A stretch of 64,000 nucleotides of DNA from Thermosynechococcaceae cyanobacterium Okahandja (GCA_041530395.1 CP136945.1:1-64000), one strand, 5' to 3'. Positions 18,488-27,654 are shown, numbered from the stretch's first letter. Notes: generated from the sequence alone by a model not told the origin. Numbers and translations are program-made.

Positions 18488-19663
18488 ATGGTGCGTCGTC
18501 GCTATCGCCTTTGGCTGCTGATTAGCTTGCTCTGTATCAGCCTGTGCTATACGCTGCTTCCTGCTCAGGCGCAGAGCGTTACCCCCATTCGTGGGGTCTG
18601 GTTAACAGCAAATGATATGCCAATGCTGCGCGATCGCCCCCGCCTTGTGGCAGCCCTTAACGATTTACAACGCCTGAACTTTAATACCCTCTATCCGGTG
18701 GTGTGGAATTCCGGCTATGTGGGGTTCCCCAGCGCCACCGCCACCACCCTCGGCATTCAACCCTTTGTGCTGCGGGGGGTGCAAGACTATGACATCCTGC
18801 GCGAACTCACCGAGCAAGCCCACTGCCGCAACCTACTGGTGATCCCATGGTTTGAATTTGGCTTTATGGTGCCGGAAACCTCAGAACTGGCCCTTGCCCA
18901 CCCCGATTGGCTCACCCAAGGGGTCAACGGCGAAACCACCCGCCTCACTGCGGCGGGAGAGGTGGCATGGCTCAACCCGTTCCATCCCGAGGTGCAGGCC
19001 TTTCTCACCAACATTGTCCTCGAAGTCTTGCGCCAGTACCCGGTGGATGGCATTCAGTTTGACGACCACCTGAGTTTGCCAACAGAGTTTGGCTACGATC
19101 CCTATACCCGCAGCCTCTACGAACAGGAAACAAAAAAGCCAGTGCCGACCAATCCCCGCGATGAAGCCTGGATGCGCTGGCGTGCCGATAAACTCACCGC
19201 CTTTGTCAAAACCTTGCGTCAGCGGGTAAAGCAGGAGTTTCCCAGTGCCATTTTTTCCCTCTCCCCCACAACGCTGCCGACGGCCTACCAAAGCTTTTTG
19301 CAGGACTGGCCGCAGTGGGTCGCTCAAGACATTCCCGATGAACTGGTGGTGCAGGTCTATCGCTATAACCTGCCCAGCTTTGTGCAACAACTGGCTCAAC
19401 CGGAATTACTCCAAGCACAGGCAAAAATTCCTACGGCGGTGGGGGTGCTCACAGGACTGCGCACGAATCCTGTTCCCATGGCCTTGGTGGATGCCAAGGT
19501 GGAGGCGGCTCAACGCTCGGGCTTTGGTGTGTCTTTTTTCTTTTACGAAACCCTGTGGGAGCGTGCCCCTGAACCGCGGGAGGTGCGTCAAAATGCCCTA
19601 TTATTTCATTTTCGGCAACCGCTGCCGCGCCGTACCTTTGCCCAAGCCTGTGCTCGAGGTTAG
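18488..19663 (+). CDS. Secreted glycoside-hydrolase-10-like protein (YngK/DUF187 family)
   Basis: The product is about 391 residues. An N-terminal signal peptide is clear: RRRYR, a leucine-rich core, then a likely cut after LLPAQAQS. The mature part matches the GHL10 family: PIRGVWLTANDMPML, LNFNTLYPVVWNSGYV, VIPWFEFGFM, LNPFHPEVQAF, and YPVDGIQFDDHLSLP with acidic residues at the predicted active site. Substrates of this family are unproven, with cell-wall or exopolysaccharide glycans as likely targets. The start ATG at 18488 directly follows the ATPase stop. The last bases overlap the convergent glutamine synthetase gene. Confidence 0.8.
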   Translation: MVRRRYRLWLLISLLCISLCYTLLPAQAQSVTPIRGVWLTANDMPMLRDRPRLVAALNDLQRLNFNTLYPVVWNSGYVGFPSATATTLGIQPFVLRGVQDYDILRELTEQAHCRNLLVIPWFEFGFMVPETSELALAHPDWLTQGVNGETTRLTAAGEVAWLNPFHPEVQAFLTNIVLEVLRQYPVDGIQFDDHLSLPTEFGYDPYTRSLYEQETKKPVPTNPRDEAWMRWRADKLTAFVKTLRQRVKQEFPSAIFSLSPTTLPTAYQSFLQDWPQWVAQDIPDELVVQVYRYNLPSFVQQLAQPELLQAQAKIPTAVGVLTGLRTNPVPMALVDAKVEAAQRSGFGVSFFFYETLWERAPEPREVRQNALLFHFRQPLPRRTFAQACARG

Positions 19664-20970
19664 CAATCTAGGGTCGTTTGACGTTCCCAGGGGGTAACAT
19701 GGTGGCGAAACTGCTCCCATTCCTGCAACTTGAGCTTGAGGTAGGCATCAATGCACTCACTGCCGAGGCGATCGCGAAAGAGGGGGTCGCGATCAAGGGC
19801 ATCAAGAGCCGCCTTGAGGGTTTGTGGTACCTCCTTGGCCGCCCCCTTCGGTAACGGATCCGTATAGCTGTTCTGATCACAACGTGCCCCCGGATCGAGT
19901 TTGTTCACGATGCCATCCAACCCGGCCGCAATCACGGCTGCCGCCAGCAAGTAGGGGTTGGCCGCCCCATCCGCAAGGCGTAACTCAAAGCGACCCGCAT
20001 CGGGAATACGGATGGCGTGGGTGCGGTTATTGCCCGTATAGGTGAGGGTACTCGGTGACCACGTGGCACCCGAGAGGGTAACCGGCGCACTCAGGCGGCG
20101 GTAGGAATTGACCGTGGGGCAGGTAAAGGCGCACAGGGCTTCCCCATGGGCCAGAACCCCAGCCATAAAGTGGTAGGCCAGCGCGGAGAGTCCCAGTTCA
20201 TCCTCTGGATCTAGGAAAAGATTCTGGGTACCACTGCTATCCCACACAGAAACGTGCATGTGGCAGCCATTTCCGGTCAGGTGCCCAAAGGGCTTGGGCA
20301 TAAATGTGGCACGGTAGCCGTGCAGCTCGGCAATACTTTTGACCATGCACTTAAAAAAGGCGTGGCGATCGCTGGTCACTAAGGCATCATCAAAGAGCCA
20401 GTTCATCTCAAACTGACCGTTAGCATCTTCGTGATCATTCTGGTAAGGCTGCCAACCCAAACTTTGCATCCCATCGCAGATGTCACGGATCACCTCAAAG
20501 CGGCGCATCAGGCTCAGTTGATCGTAGCAGGGCTTGGCTTGGGTATCCGCCGGATCAGAAAGCGCCTCCCCGTCAGCCCTCAGGAGCATAAACTCGCACT
20601 CTACCCCCGTGCGGGGTCGATACCCTAGCTCTGCCGCTTGCTGTAGAACCTGTTGCAGTACCCAGCGGGGCGTTTGCCGCAGAGGCGTATTGTCCACTTG
20701 GAGTAAATTGGCGGGCAGCCATGCCACTTCAGGCTTCCAGGGTAAAGGAAACAGACACTGGCGATCGCCCACGGCTAACACATCGGCATCGGCAGGGGTC
20801 ATATCCAACCATGTGGCAAAACCGGCAAAGCCCGCTTGCCCTGCCGCCATGCGATCCACTACCGCCGCAGGTACCAGTTTTGCCCGCTGTACCCCTAGTA
20901 AATCGGTAAAGGAAATCAGGAAGTAGGTGATACCGTGGGCATCAGCGTAGGCAGCTAAGGATTCAGACAT
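19660..20970 (-). CDS. glnT: Type III glutamate-ammonia ligase (glutamine synthetase family)
   Basis: The 436-residue protein has the glutamine synthetase fold: N-terminal beta-grasp (residues 15-100) and catalytic domain with VECEFMLL (metal-binding glutamates), NDHEDANGQFEMNW, ATFMPKPFGHLTGNGCHMHVS (ATP and metal site), NSYRRLSAPVTLSGATWSP and RFELRLADGAANPYL. Length and motifs fit the group called type III glutamate-ammonia ligase (GlnT), not the hexameric GlnA or the 700-residue GlnN of cyanobacteria. Some relatives make gamma-glutamyl amides instead of glutamine, so the substrate is uncertain. It has a 170-base upstream spacer. Confidence 0.8.
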   Translation of the reverse strand: MSESLAAYADAHGITYFLISFTDLLGVQRAKLVPAAVVDRMAAGQAGFAGFATWLDMTPADADVLAVGDRQCLFPLPWKPEVAWLPANLLQVDNTPLRQTPRWVLQQVLQQAAELGYRPRTGVECEFMLLRADGEALSDPADTQAKPCYDQLSLMRRFEVIRDICDGMQSLGWQPYQNDHEDANGQFEMNWLFDDALVTSDRHAFFKCMVKSIAELHGYRATFMPKPFGHLTGNGCHMHVSVWDSSGTQNLFLDPEDELGLSALAYHFMAGVLAHGEALCAFTCPTVNSYRRLSAPVTLSGATWSPSTLTYTGNNRTHAIRIPDAGRFELRLADGAANPYLLAAAVIAAGLDGIVNKLDPGARCDQNSYTDPLPKGAAKEVPQTLKAALDALDRDPLFRDRLGSECIDAYLKLKLQEWEQFRHHVTPWERQTTLDC

Positions 20971-21140
20971 AAAAACTCAGTGTGCATCCAAAGATTTGGA
21001 CACATTCTGCCATAACCTGCCACCTAGAAATATTGGACTGTTGAATAAAACTTTACAAGTGTGCTTCGTAAAAAGATGTAAGCAATTAATAAAATATGCT
21101 ATACCAACTTTTATTGCAACACACGAATCAGCTGGTCATT

Positions 21141-21617
21141 ATGCCCAAAGGTACTACTCTAATTGCCCTTGGCCTGCTGTTTGCCCCTTTATCAGTGGCT
21201 GCCCAAACATCTTCTGCTTGTGATCGTCTGATTGCCGATGTGAGATCAGATATAATTCATCGGCTACGTATGCCACTTTATTCAGTCAATTTCAGCCCTG
21301 TGGATAATCCTAGCAACCCTCATATTCATAGAGTCATGGAGGTAGTATTTTTGTTAAATCATTACACTAGGACGGATGAACATCGAGCTGCAGCATTAAT
21401 GAGTAGCCCTAAGCTATTAGCTAGCTATGCAAAACGAATTACTGACGTATGTAAAAATGTAGCTACAGTTTCGTTTGGATATCATGCTACTAGTTACGCT
21501 ATTACATTTTTCCGTATGACTGATGGTACAGTTCGTCTGGGAGAGTGTGTTCCTCTTAGTAGAAAAGAAAAAATTATACCTTGGGGGTATATCATGTATG
21601 TGGATGTGTGTCGTTAG
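21141..21617 (+). CDS. Orphan exported protein, unknown function
   Basis: The 158-residue product begins with a signal peptide (MPKGTTLIALGLLFAPLSVAAQ, written here as one motif with likely cleavage after the Ala-Gln region). The mature part has four cysteines (near SACDRL, VCKNVA, GECVPL and DVCR), which could form disulfides in the periplasm. I do not recognise it. The coding sequence and its flanks are clearly richer in A and T than neighbouring genes, and a broken Uma2-type gene follows, so acquisition by transfer is plausible. I chose ATG 21141 because the longer start at 21096 would put 15 extra residues before the signal peptide. Confidence 0.5.
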   Translation: MPKGTTLIALGLLFAPLSVAAQTSSACDRLIADVRSDIIHRLRMPLYSVNFSPVDNPSNPHIHRVMEVVFLLNHYTRTDEHRAAALMSSPKLLASYAKRITDVCKNVATVSFGYHATSYAITFFRMTDGTVRLGECVPLSRKEKIIPWGYIMYVDVCR

Positions 21618-21674
21618 GTAGCACAGTCCCTTCAAGACGAGGGCAACTCAACGATCAGGACTGACTGAAAATCA

Positions 21675-21968
21675 GTGGACTTGGTAAGATATTCTAACCC
21701 CTGCTTTACTGCTGAAGTGATCTCCAAATCAACGCAAGACTACGATCACGGTGAGAAGTTTTCTGCGTACCGTACCCTTGAAAGCTTTTGTGAGTACCTC
21801 CTCATTGATCAGTACAGTGTTCGCGTGTAACACTACGTCAAAACGGCGGCTCATCAGTGGTTGTTGTCAGAATTTGATGATCCGAATGTCCGATTGTCCT
21901 TGAGCACGCTTAACACTCAAGTTGACATTATGGCTCTCTATGAAAACATTGATACTATAATGCCCTAA
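21675..21968 (+). pseudogene. Broken Uma2 (DUF820) endonuclease-like gene
   Basis: One frame carries recognisable Uma2 family text: AEVISKSTQDYDHGEKFSAY, RTLESFCEYLLIDQ, HYVKTAAHQWLLSEF and VRLSLSTLNTQVDIMALYENI. It is interrupted by TAA at 21828-21830 and lacks the N-terminal third of the family, which should precede VEV(L/I)S. Uma2 proteins are very common in cyanobacteria and have a restriction-endonuclease-like fold, but their role is unclear. The remnant ends at TAA 21966-21968. Loss of both the start region and one internal codon makes it a pseudogene. Confidence 0.65.
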
Positions 21969-22104
21969 CAAGGCAAAATGAGTAACCACGTCCGTTGCTC
22001 TTGAGGGACTGGTGGATTAAACGTAGCTCAGACTGACTGGCGGTTGAACCGTCACGGATATTTTTCCCTGTGGCTGAAGGCAGGGGCTTCTTGGAGGTTC
22101 TCTG
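21969..22104. other. Spacer before the Hsp70-like gene
   Basis: No gene is seen. A small hairpin, CCCTG at 22066-22070 and CAGGG at 22081-22085 around TGGCTGAAGG, is present; similar GGCTGAAG-containing hairpins occur at ends of IS200/IS605-type elements, so this could be a scar of a lost element, but nothing else supports it. GGAGG at 22093-22097 is the ribosome site for the next gene. Confidence 0.3.
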
Positions 22105-23694
22105 GTGACCTACGCAATTGATTTTGGCACTAGTAACACCCTTGTGACCCGCTGGAACTATGCTGCCCAAGCGGCAGAGTTGGTTACGGTGGCAGGGTTA
22201 TCGCTGGGGTTTGGCGAGGTGAGTGCCCTCATTCCGAGCCTAGTTTATGTGGAGGATGCGGTACTGCCCTTGGTGGTGGTGGGACAGCAGGTGCGAGATC
22301 GGGGGCTGGATGTGGGGGGCGATCGCCGGTTTTTCTCGCGGTTTAAGCGGGGTATTGGCGCAGCGGTGCAGGGTTATCTGCCGGATCTAGATGGTTGCCC
22401 GATGACGTTTGAAACGGTGGGAACTTGGTTTTTGCGCAGTCTCCTCACTGCCTTGAAGCACAGTGGCGGTGATTTGGGCGACTCCCTCATTTTTACGGTA
22501 CCCGTGGATAGTTTTGAAACCTATCGGGGCTGGCTATTGCAGGTGTGCGAGGGGTTTGCTATTGATCAGATTCGCCTCTTGGATGAACCCACGGCAGCAG
22601 CGCTAGGCTATGGTGTCGCCGATCGCCCCGTGGTTCTCGTCATTGATTTTGGTGGCGGCACGCTCGATTTGTCCCTAGTAGAACTGAAAACCCACGACCA
22701 GCAGCGCGCTCCCCTAGGCTTTATTCTCAAGTGGGGCGATCGCCGGTGGACCGATAGCTACCAGCAACGACCCCGTATGGCACGGGTCTTGGGCAAGGCT
22801 GGCCTTAACCTAGGCGGCACCGACATTGATCACTGGATTGTGGATTATTGGCAGCAGCGTGGGATTACCCCCAACGGTATGTTACTGCGCCTAGCAGAGC
22901 GGTTAAAAATTCAACTCTCCCAGCAGACCCATGCGCAGGAGGTGTATTTTGATGCCGATACCTTTACCACCCTTGAGCTAAGCCTAGAGCGGGCAGAGTT
23001 GGAGGACATTTTGCGGCAGCAGCAGTTCTTTCAACGCTTAGAAGAGGCGCTGACCCACGTGCTACACCAAGGTCGCCGCCAAGGCATTGCGCCAGAAGCC
23101 ATTGATGCTGTTCTCTTGGTGGGCGGAACCACCCAAATCCCGGCAGTACAGGATTGGATTGGTGAGTATTTTGACCGCAGTAAAATGAGCAGTCACCAAC
23201 CCTTTACGGCGGTGGCCATGGGTGCCCTCGCGCTAACCCAAGGGCTAGAACTCAAAGACTTTTTGTACCATAGCTATGGCATCCGCTTTTGGGATCGCAA
23301 ACTCAATCGCCATGGCTGGCATCCAATTATTCAGCGGGGTCAGCCCTACCCGCTGCGGGAGCCGGTGGAATTGATCCTAGGTGCTTCGACGGAGGGGCAA
23401 CCCAGTATTGAACTGGTGATTGGTGAGCTAGGGGATGAGCAAGGGGGGGTAGAAATTTTTTTTGATGGCGATCGCCTCATCACCCGCAGTGCCGGTCAAC
23501 TAACGGTGCAACCGCTGAATGACACGCCCCAAGGCAAAACCCTCGCCAAACTGGATCCCCCCGGCTACCCCGGCAGCGATCGCATTAAAGTTCTCTTTCA
23601 GGTGGATAGCGATCGCCAACTGCGGATTACGGTAGAAGATTTGCTCACCCAAGAGCAACTGGTGAATAATCAAGTTGTTACTCAACTGCGTTAA
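22105..23694 (+). CDS. Hsp70-like (DnaK-related) ATPase
   Basis: The 529-residue protein has the Hsp70/actin ATPase elements: phosphate-1 IDFGTSNTLV at the N-terminus, LDEPTAAALGYG (connect-1), phosphate-2 VIDFGGGTLDLS and adenosine motif VLLVGGTTQIPAVQ near residue 345. The C-terminal 130 residues are beta-rich but much shorter than the DnaK substrate domain plus lid, so its client binding should differ from true DnaK. Such proteins are widespread in cyanobacteria; the client is unknown. Start is GTG with GGAGG seven bases upstream. A DUF3146 gene follows after three bases, suggesting an operon. Confidence 0.85.
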   Translation: MTYAIDFGTSNTLVTRWNYAAQAAELVTVAGLSLGFGEVSALIPSLVYVEDAVLPLVVVGQQVRDRGLDVGGDRRFFSRFKRGIGAAVQGYLPDLDGCPMTFETVGTWFLRSLLTALKHSGGDLGDSLIFTVPVDSFETYRGWLLQVCEGFAIDQIRLLDEPTAAALGYGVADRPVVLVIDFGGGTLDLSLVELKTHDQQRAPLGFILKWGDRRWTDSYQQRPRMARVLGKAGLNLGGTDIDHWIVDYWQQRGITPNGMLLRLAERLKIQLSQQTHAQEVYFDADTFTTLELSLERAELEDILRQQQFFQRLEEALTHVLHQGRRQGIAPEAIDAVLLVGGTTQIPAVQDWIGEYFDRSKMSSHQPFTAVAMGALALTQGLELKDFLYHSYGIRFWDRKLNRHGWHPIIQRGQPYPLREPVELILGASTEGQPSIELVIGELGDEQGGVEIFFDGDRLITRSAGQLTVQPLNDTPQGKTLAKLDPPGYPGSDRIKVLFQVDSDRQLRITVEDLLTQEQLVNNQVVTQLR

Positions 23695-23697
23695 ACC

Positions 23698-23961
23698 GTG
23701 GCGGCCAAACCCTTACCCCAGACCACTGCCCATGTTCGGATTACGGCCCAAAGCTGGCAAGAGGGGCACATTCGCGGTCAGGTGTGCGCCAGTAAGTACC
23801 AATGGGATTTTTGCTGGCACTTCAAAGCCAAACGCCTGAGCATTTCACCTGCCCTGGGACGCGCCTTAATCAAGGAACCCCTTGGGCGCTTTCTTGAGCA
23901 ACAGGACTATCAATTAGAACCGGGTGGAGACTACGAATTTATTGTGCGGGCAACATTTTAG
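23698..23961 (+). CDS. DUF3146 family protein
   Basis: The 87-residue protein matches the cyanobacterial DUF3146 family: LPQTTAHVRITAQSWQEGHI, FCWHFKAKRLSISPALGRAL and IKEPLGRFLEQQDYQLEPGG. No function is known. The start is GTG, three bases after the Hsp70-like stop, so the two are almost certainly translated from one mRNA; a functional link with the chaperone is possible but unproven. Confidence 0.8.
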   Translation: MAAKPLPQTTAHVRITAQSWQEGHIRGQVCASKYQWDFCWHFKAKRLSISPALGRALIKEPLGRFLEQQDYQLEPGGDYEFIVRATF

Positions 23962-24062
23962 CGGGGGGCAAGGGTGAAACAGGGGATATGATAAAACAGT
24001 CTTTGACAACAGTTTAAAAACACGCTTTGCCAACGAAGCGCACACGTGAGGAGGACAGGTGA

Positions 24063-25184
24063 ATGGGGCACTTACCCTTAGCTCTGCTACAACGCCGGGG
24101 ACTATCGGTGGTGATCGTGCTGGCGCTGAGTACAGCCCCGCTGATGCCCCGCCCCACCATTGCCCAAATGCCGCCTACGGCCCCCTACAACTTTGGGGTC
24201 AATCCGCTTGCCGACTACATTTTAGGGCCAGGGGATGTCCTGTTTGTGGAAGTGGTCAACCTGCCCAACAGCGTCACGAACCAGCGCCAGTTTCCGGTGA
24301 ACCTCGATGGCACCGTCGTTTTACCCCTTGCCGGGCGGCTGCGGGTCGAGGGTCTCACCTTACCCCAAGCGGAACAAGTGATTCTCGATGCCTATAGTAA
24401 AGTCATGCGCTTTCCCGCCGTGACCGTTAACCTACAAACCCCACGACCGATGCGCATCCTAGTGGCAGGGGAGGTCACTCGCCCCGGCAGTTATACGGTT
24501 CCCTTTACCGGTATTTCCGTGGCAAGGGGTGGAGCTCCGACCGATGCCGTGGGGCTTTCCGGTGGCTTAACATGGCCACGCCTAACGGGGGTAATTGCCC
24601 AAGCGGGTGGCATTACCCAAGACGCGGACATTCGCAATGTTGAGATCCGTCGCCAACTGGGGAATGGCCAAACCGCCGTCACTAAAGTTAATCTTTGGGA
24701 CTTAATTCAGTCGGGGGATGCTAACCAAGATTTAACCCTGCGCAGTGATGATGTGATCGTGATTCCCAAGGCCACCACCGTGAATGCTGCCGAAGCGGTG
24801 CGGCTGGCCTCTGCCACCTTTTCGCCCCAGACGATTCGGGTGCAAGTGGTGGGGGAAGTCCTCCGCCCAGGGCTAGTGGAGGTGCCCGCCAATGCCACCC
24901 TCACCCAAGGGATTGGGGCAGCGGGCGGGTTTAACGTACAGCGCGCCAACACCTCGCGCATTACCCTTGTGCGGCTGAATCGGGATGGAACAGTGAGCCG
25001 TCGGCGCATTCCCTTTAGTCTGGCGGCGCAGCCGAGCGCTAATAGCAATCCGGTGTTGCAACAGGGGGATGTGATTGTGGTGGAACGCTCGGGACTCACC
25101 CAGTTTGGCGATGTGGTGGGGAATGTTTTCCGGCCTCTGGGCGCCTTGGGAACCTTGGGGATTATTATCAATTTATTGGAGTAG
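24063..25184 (+). CDS. Wza-like polysaccharide export protein (SLBB domains)
   Basis: The 373-residue protein has a hydrophobic signal segment in the first 35 residues, then the Poly_export domain (DYILGPGDVLFVEV, FPVNLDGTVVLPLAGRLRVEGLT), and two soluble-ligand-binding beta-grasp (SLBB) domains near residues 125-225 and 260-350 (ILVAGEVTRPGSYTVP and VQVVGEVLRPGLVEVP). Proteins of this type form the outer-membrane channel for capsular or released polysaccharides. No lipobox cysteine is visible. GAGGAGG at 24049-24055 is a strong ribosome site. A Wzc-like gene follows after nine bases, as expected for an export pair. Confidence 0.88.
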   Translation: MGHLPLALLQRRGLSVVIVLALSTAPLMPRPTIAQMPPTAPYNFGVNPLADYILGPGDVLFVEVVNLPNSVTNQRQFPVNLDGTVVLPLAGRLRVEGLTLPQAEQVILDAYSKVMRFPAVTVNLQTPRPMRILVAGEVTRPGSYTVPFTGISVARGGAPTDAVGLSGGLTWPRLTGVIAQAGGITQDADIRNVEIRRQLGNGQTAVTKVNLWDLIQSGDANQDLTLRSDDVIVIPKATTVNAAEAVRLASATFSPQTIRVQVVGEVLRPGLVEVPANATLTQGIGAAGGFNVQRANTSRITLVRLNRDGTVSRRRIPFSLAAQPSANSNPVLQQGDVIVVERSGLTQFGDVVGNVFRPLGALGTLGIIINLLE

Positions 25185-25193
25185 GGGGCGCTG

Positions 25194-27383
25194 ATGGCAT
25201 TGCCGCAAAAGGTGCCTAATTTACGGCTAGTACAGGGCAGTTCATCCCAACCCGTGCTGCCACCCACGACAAGGGGATCTTCCTTATCTGGCCTGTGGGA
25301 ACGTGGCCGTCGGCGCTGGCGCGTGTTTGCCGGAACAACCCTTCTCTCACTTGTTGCCGCCAGTACCTACGCCCTTTTGCAACCCACCACTTACGAAGGG
25401 CGTTTTCGGCTGCTGGTGGAACCGATTCGAACCACGCTGCCCGATGCCTCGGCCAATACAGCAAATCCACCTGTGGAGGGGATTACTGGAACTGTGCCGG
25501 AAGAGCTGCCCACGTTACCTACACCACCAACGACTGCGGCGGATCTGGGCACGCAAATCCTTGTCCTGGGCAGTGATAAGGTGCTGGCACCCGTCGCGCA
25601 GCAACTGGCAACCTCTACCCATGACTTACGTCAGCGGCTTGGGATTGACCCCGTGCGTTCGACGGAAACAGAACCAACGAAGGTGCTGGAGGTCACCTAC
25701 CGCGATCGCGATCCAGATCGGGTGAGCGCCGCCCTTGAGGCACTGGCAGAAACGTTTATGGCTTACGGTGAGCGCGATCGCCAGCAGCAGTTAGAGCGCA
25801 CCCTCAGCCAACTGGATCAGGATATTGAGCAGCAACTCACAGAACTCGAGCAACTACAGCGAGATTTACAGGCACGGCAACCCACAGGTGCCGGCCTACA
25901 GCCCACCGAGCAACTGCGGCTATTAACGGAGCAGTACCGCCAGATCCACTCCTTGCGCCAAGCGGCACGCCTCAAGGCCGTGGAAGCCTACGGTCGGTTT
26001 CAAGGGCTACAGGAACAGCTCAAGATGACACCGGTGGAAGCGCTTGCAGCGGCTAACCTCAGCGCCTCTCCGGCCTACCAGCAACAACTGGCTCAGATTC
26101 AGGAGGTGGATCGGCAAATTGCCGAAAATCTGGCCATTTTTCGCGAAGGCACCCCTGTCCTACTGGCTCTTGAGGAGCAACGCAAGGCCCTTGTGGCGCA
26201 ACTGCAAACCATTGCAACGGAGGTGATTGGTGAGCAGTACCGGGTTGAAAATCCAACCGCGTTGGGGTTTCAGGGGGCGGTATCCCAAACCTTGATTACC
26301 AATTATTTAACCGCTTGGATTGAGTACGACAACCAGCGCCGCTACGATGCCGAATTGGCGGCTCCCCAAGCGGCGATCGCGACCGAATTACAGCAGTTGA
26401 GCCGTCAGTTGCCGGAACTCGGGCGCATTGAGCAGCGGATGCGCACGGCTCAGCTTTCCCTCGACAATTTGCAGGCGGCGCGCCAAGTGGTGCAACTGCA
26501 ATTAGCACAAGACAACTTTGCTTGGCAGCTCCTGACGGATCTTGAGACTACCCCCATTGCCCCCACCGTCTCACGGCTTCATTTACTCCTCCTTGGGGCG
26601 ATCGCCAGCCTCTTTGTCGGTGTAGTGGCGGTAGCGCTGGCCGACGCTCTGGATCGCACCTTTATCAGCGTTGAGCAGGTTCAGAAAAATCTCAAGCTGC
26701 CCCTGCTGGGGCGCATTCCTAGGGCAGAGGGACACCCCAGCCTGCGTCTGGAGCAGGTGGCAAAAATTAGCAGTGTGGCTTGGCACGTCAGCCAAGTCCT
26801 GCCGGCTATCGGCGAATACGAACAGATTCAAGAAGCCTTCCATCAGCTTTACGGCAATTTAGTCCTTGCTGGCCATGGCCGCTCCCTTGCGGTGATTTCC
26901 CCTAGCCCGCGCGAGGGTCGCACCCGTGTAGCCCTCAACCTTGCTTTGGCGGCTGCAGCAACGGGCAAACAGGTCTTACTCATTGATGGGGATTTGCGGC
27001 ACCCCGCCCTGCATCGCTCCTTGGGCTTACCCGAAGGGCAGGGGCTTGCGGAATTGCTTGCCCATGAAGAGATTGGCGATCGCCTCACCCCCCGGGTGGG
27101 CTTAACCCTCCTGACGGCGGGCCAACTGCGCCAGCAACCGGTGCGCTTACTCACTCAGCCATCGCTGGCGGCGTTCATGGCCACGGTCAGCAACCGTTTC
27201 GACCTCGTGATTGTGGATACCCCCCCACTGCTGAGCGTTGTGGATGCGAAACTCTGGTCTGCGGTGGTGGATCAAACCCTATTGGTACTCAGGCTGCGTC
27301 GGTCATCGCCACTGCACGTCCGGCGCGCGCTGCACGAGTCTGTTCTGGTTAAGCCGGTGTTGGGGGTCGTGATTCAAGATTGA
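25194..27383 (+). CDS. Wzc-like polysaccharide co-polymerase with degenerate kinase motif
   Basis: The 729-residue protein has a Wzz-type N-terminal membrane segment near residues 43-65, a long coiled coil (about 195-450), a second membrane segment near 465-490 (LHLLLLGAIASLFVGVVAVAL), and a C-terminal BY-kinase-like ATPase domain with Walker A' LLIDGDLRHPAL and Walker B DLVIVDTPPLL. Walker A reads SPREGRTR: Arg576 stands where the ATP-binding lysine belongs. The protein also ends at VLGVVIQD, with no tyrosine-rich tail. Chain-length control and export are likely retained, autokinase activity probably not. Cotranscribed with the Wza-like gene. Confidence 0.87.
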   Translation: MALPQKVPNLRLVQGSSSQPVLPPTTRGSSLSGLWERGRRRWRVFAGTTLLSLVAASTYALLQPTTYEGRFRLLVEPIRTTLPDASANTANPPVEGITGTVPEELPTLPTPPTTAADLGTQILVLGSDKVLAPVAQQLATSTHDLRQRLGIDPVRSTETEPTKVLEVTYRDRDPDRVSAALEALAETFMAYGERDRQQQLERTLSQLDQDIEQQLTELEQLQRDLQARQPTGAGLQPTEQLRLLTEQYRQIHSLRQAARLKAVEAYGRFQGLQEQLKMTPVEALAAANLSASPAYQQQLAQIQEVDRQIAENLAIFREGTPVLLALEEQRKALVAQLQTIATEVIGEQYRVENPTALGFQGAVSQTLITNYLTAWIEYDNQRRYDAELAAPQAAIATELQQLSRQLPELGRIEQRMRTAQLSLDNLQAARQVVQLQLAQDNFAWQLLTDLETTPIAPTVSRLHLLLLGAIASLFVGVVAVALADALDRTFISVEQVQKNLKLPLLGRIPRAEGHPSLRLEQVAKISSVAWHVSQVLPAIGEYEQIQEAFHQLYGNLVLAGHGRSLAVISPSPREGRTRVALNLALAAAATGKQVLLIDGDLRHPALHRSLGLPEGQGLAELLAHEEIGDRLTPRVGLTLLTAGQLRQQPVRLLTQPSLAAFMATVSNRFDLVIVDTPPLLSVVDAKLWSAVVDQTLLVLRLRRSSPLHVRRALHESVLVKPVLGVVIQD

Positions 27384-27449
27384 CGCGCGCCCACCGAGTT
27401 GATTGAGCTAGAGTGAAAGTGGCTTGCCCTAGCGTTAGGTTGCTTTTTT

Positions 27450-27654
27450 ATGGAAGAGCATGTTCCAGTTGAGTTGGAAATTACCGAGATTCCGGATCTA
27501 TCTGAGGTAGAGCAAACGCTACTGGATATGCACAGCATCCTCAATACCCTCAATATCCTCATGGGGGAGATCCAGTTTTTGGGTCTGTAGATGGAAGGCC
27601 CTGAGGTACTCCAGCCAAGTTTGCAAGCCCTTGAACAAGGATTCGCGCCGCACT
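27450..27654 (+). pseudogene. 5' fragment of a broken sensor histidine kinase gene
   Basis: From ATG 27450 the frame reads an acidic N-terminus and then LLDMHSILNTLNILMGEI, which looks like a dimerisation and phospho-acceptor helix with His in the H-box position. An in-frame TAG at 27588-27590 interrupts it, and kinase-like helical text (PEVLQPSLQALEQGF) continues in the same frame to the left hairpin of the inserted element. The ATPase part appears after the element. About 70 residues expected between the two parts are missing. Kinase identity rests mostly on the 3' fragment. Confidence 0.55.

Noticed and set aside
22066-22085. Small CCCTG/CAGGG hairpin as the end of a third insertion element
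   Set aside because: No transposase gene, no partner hairpin and only five base pairs.
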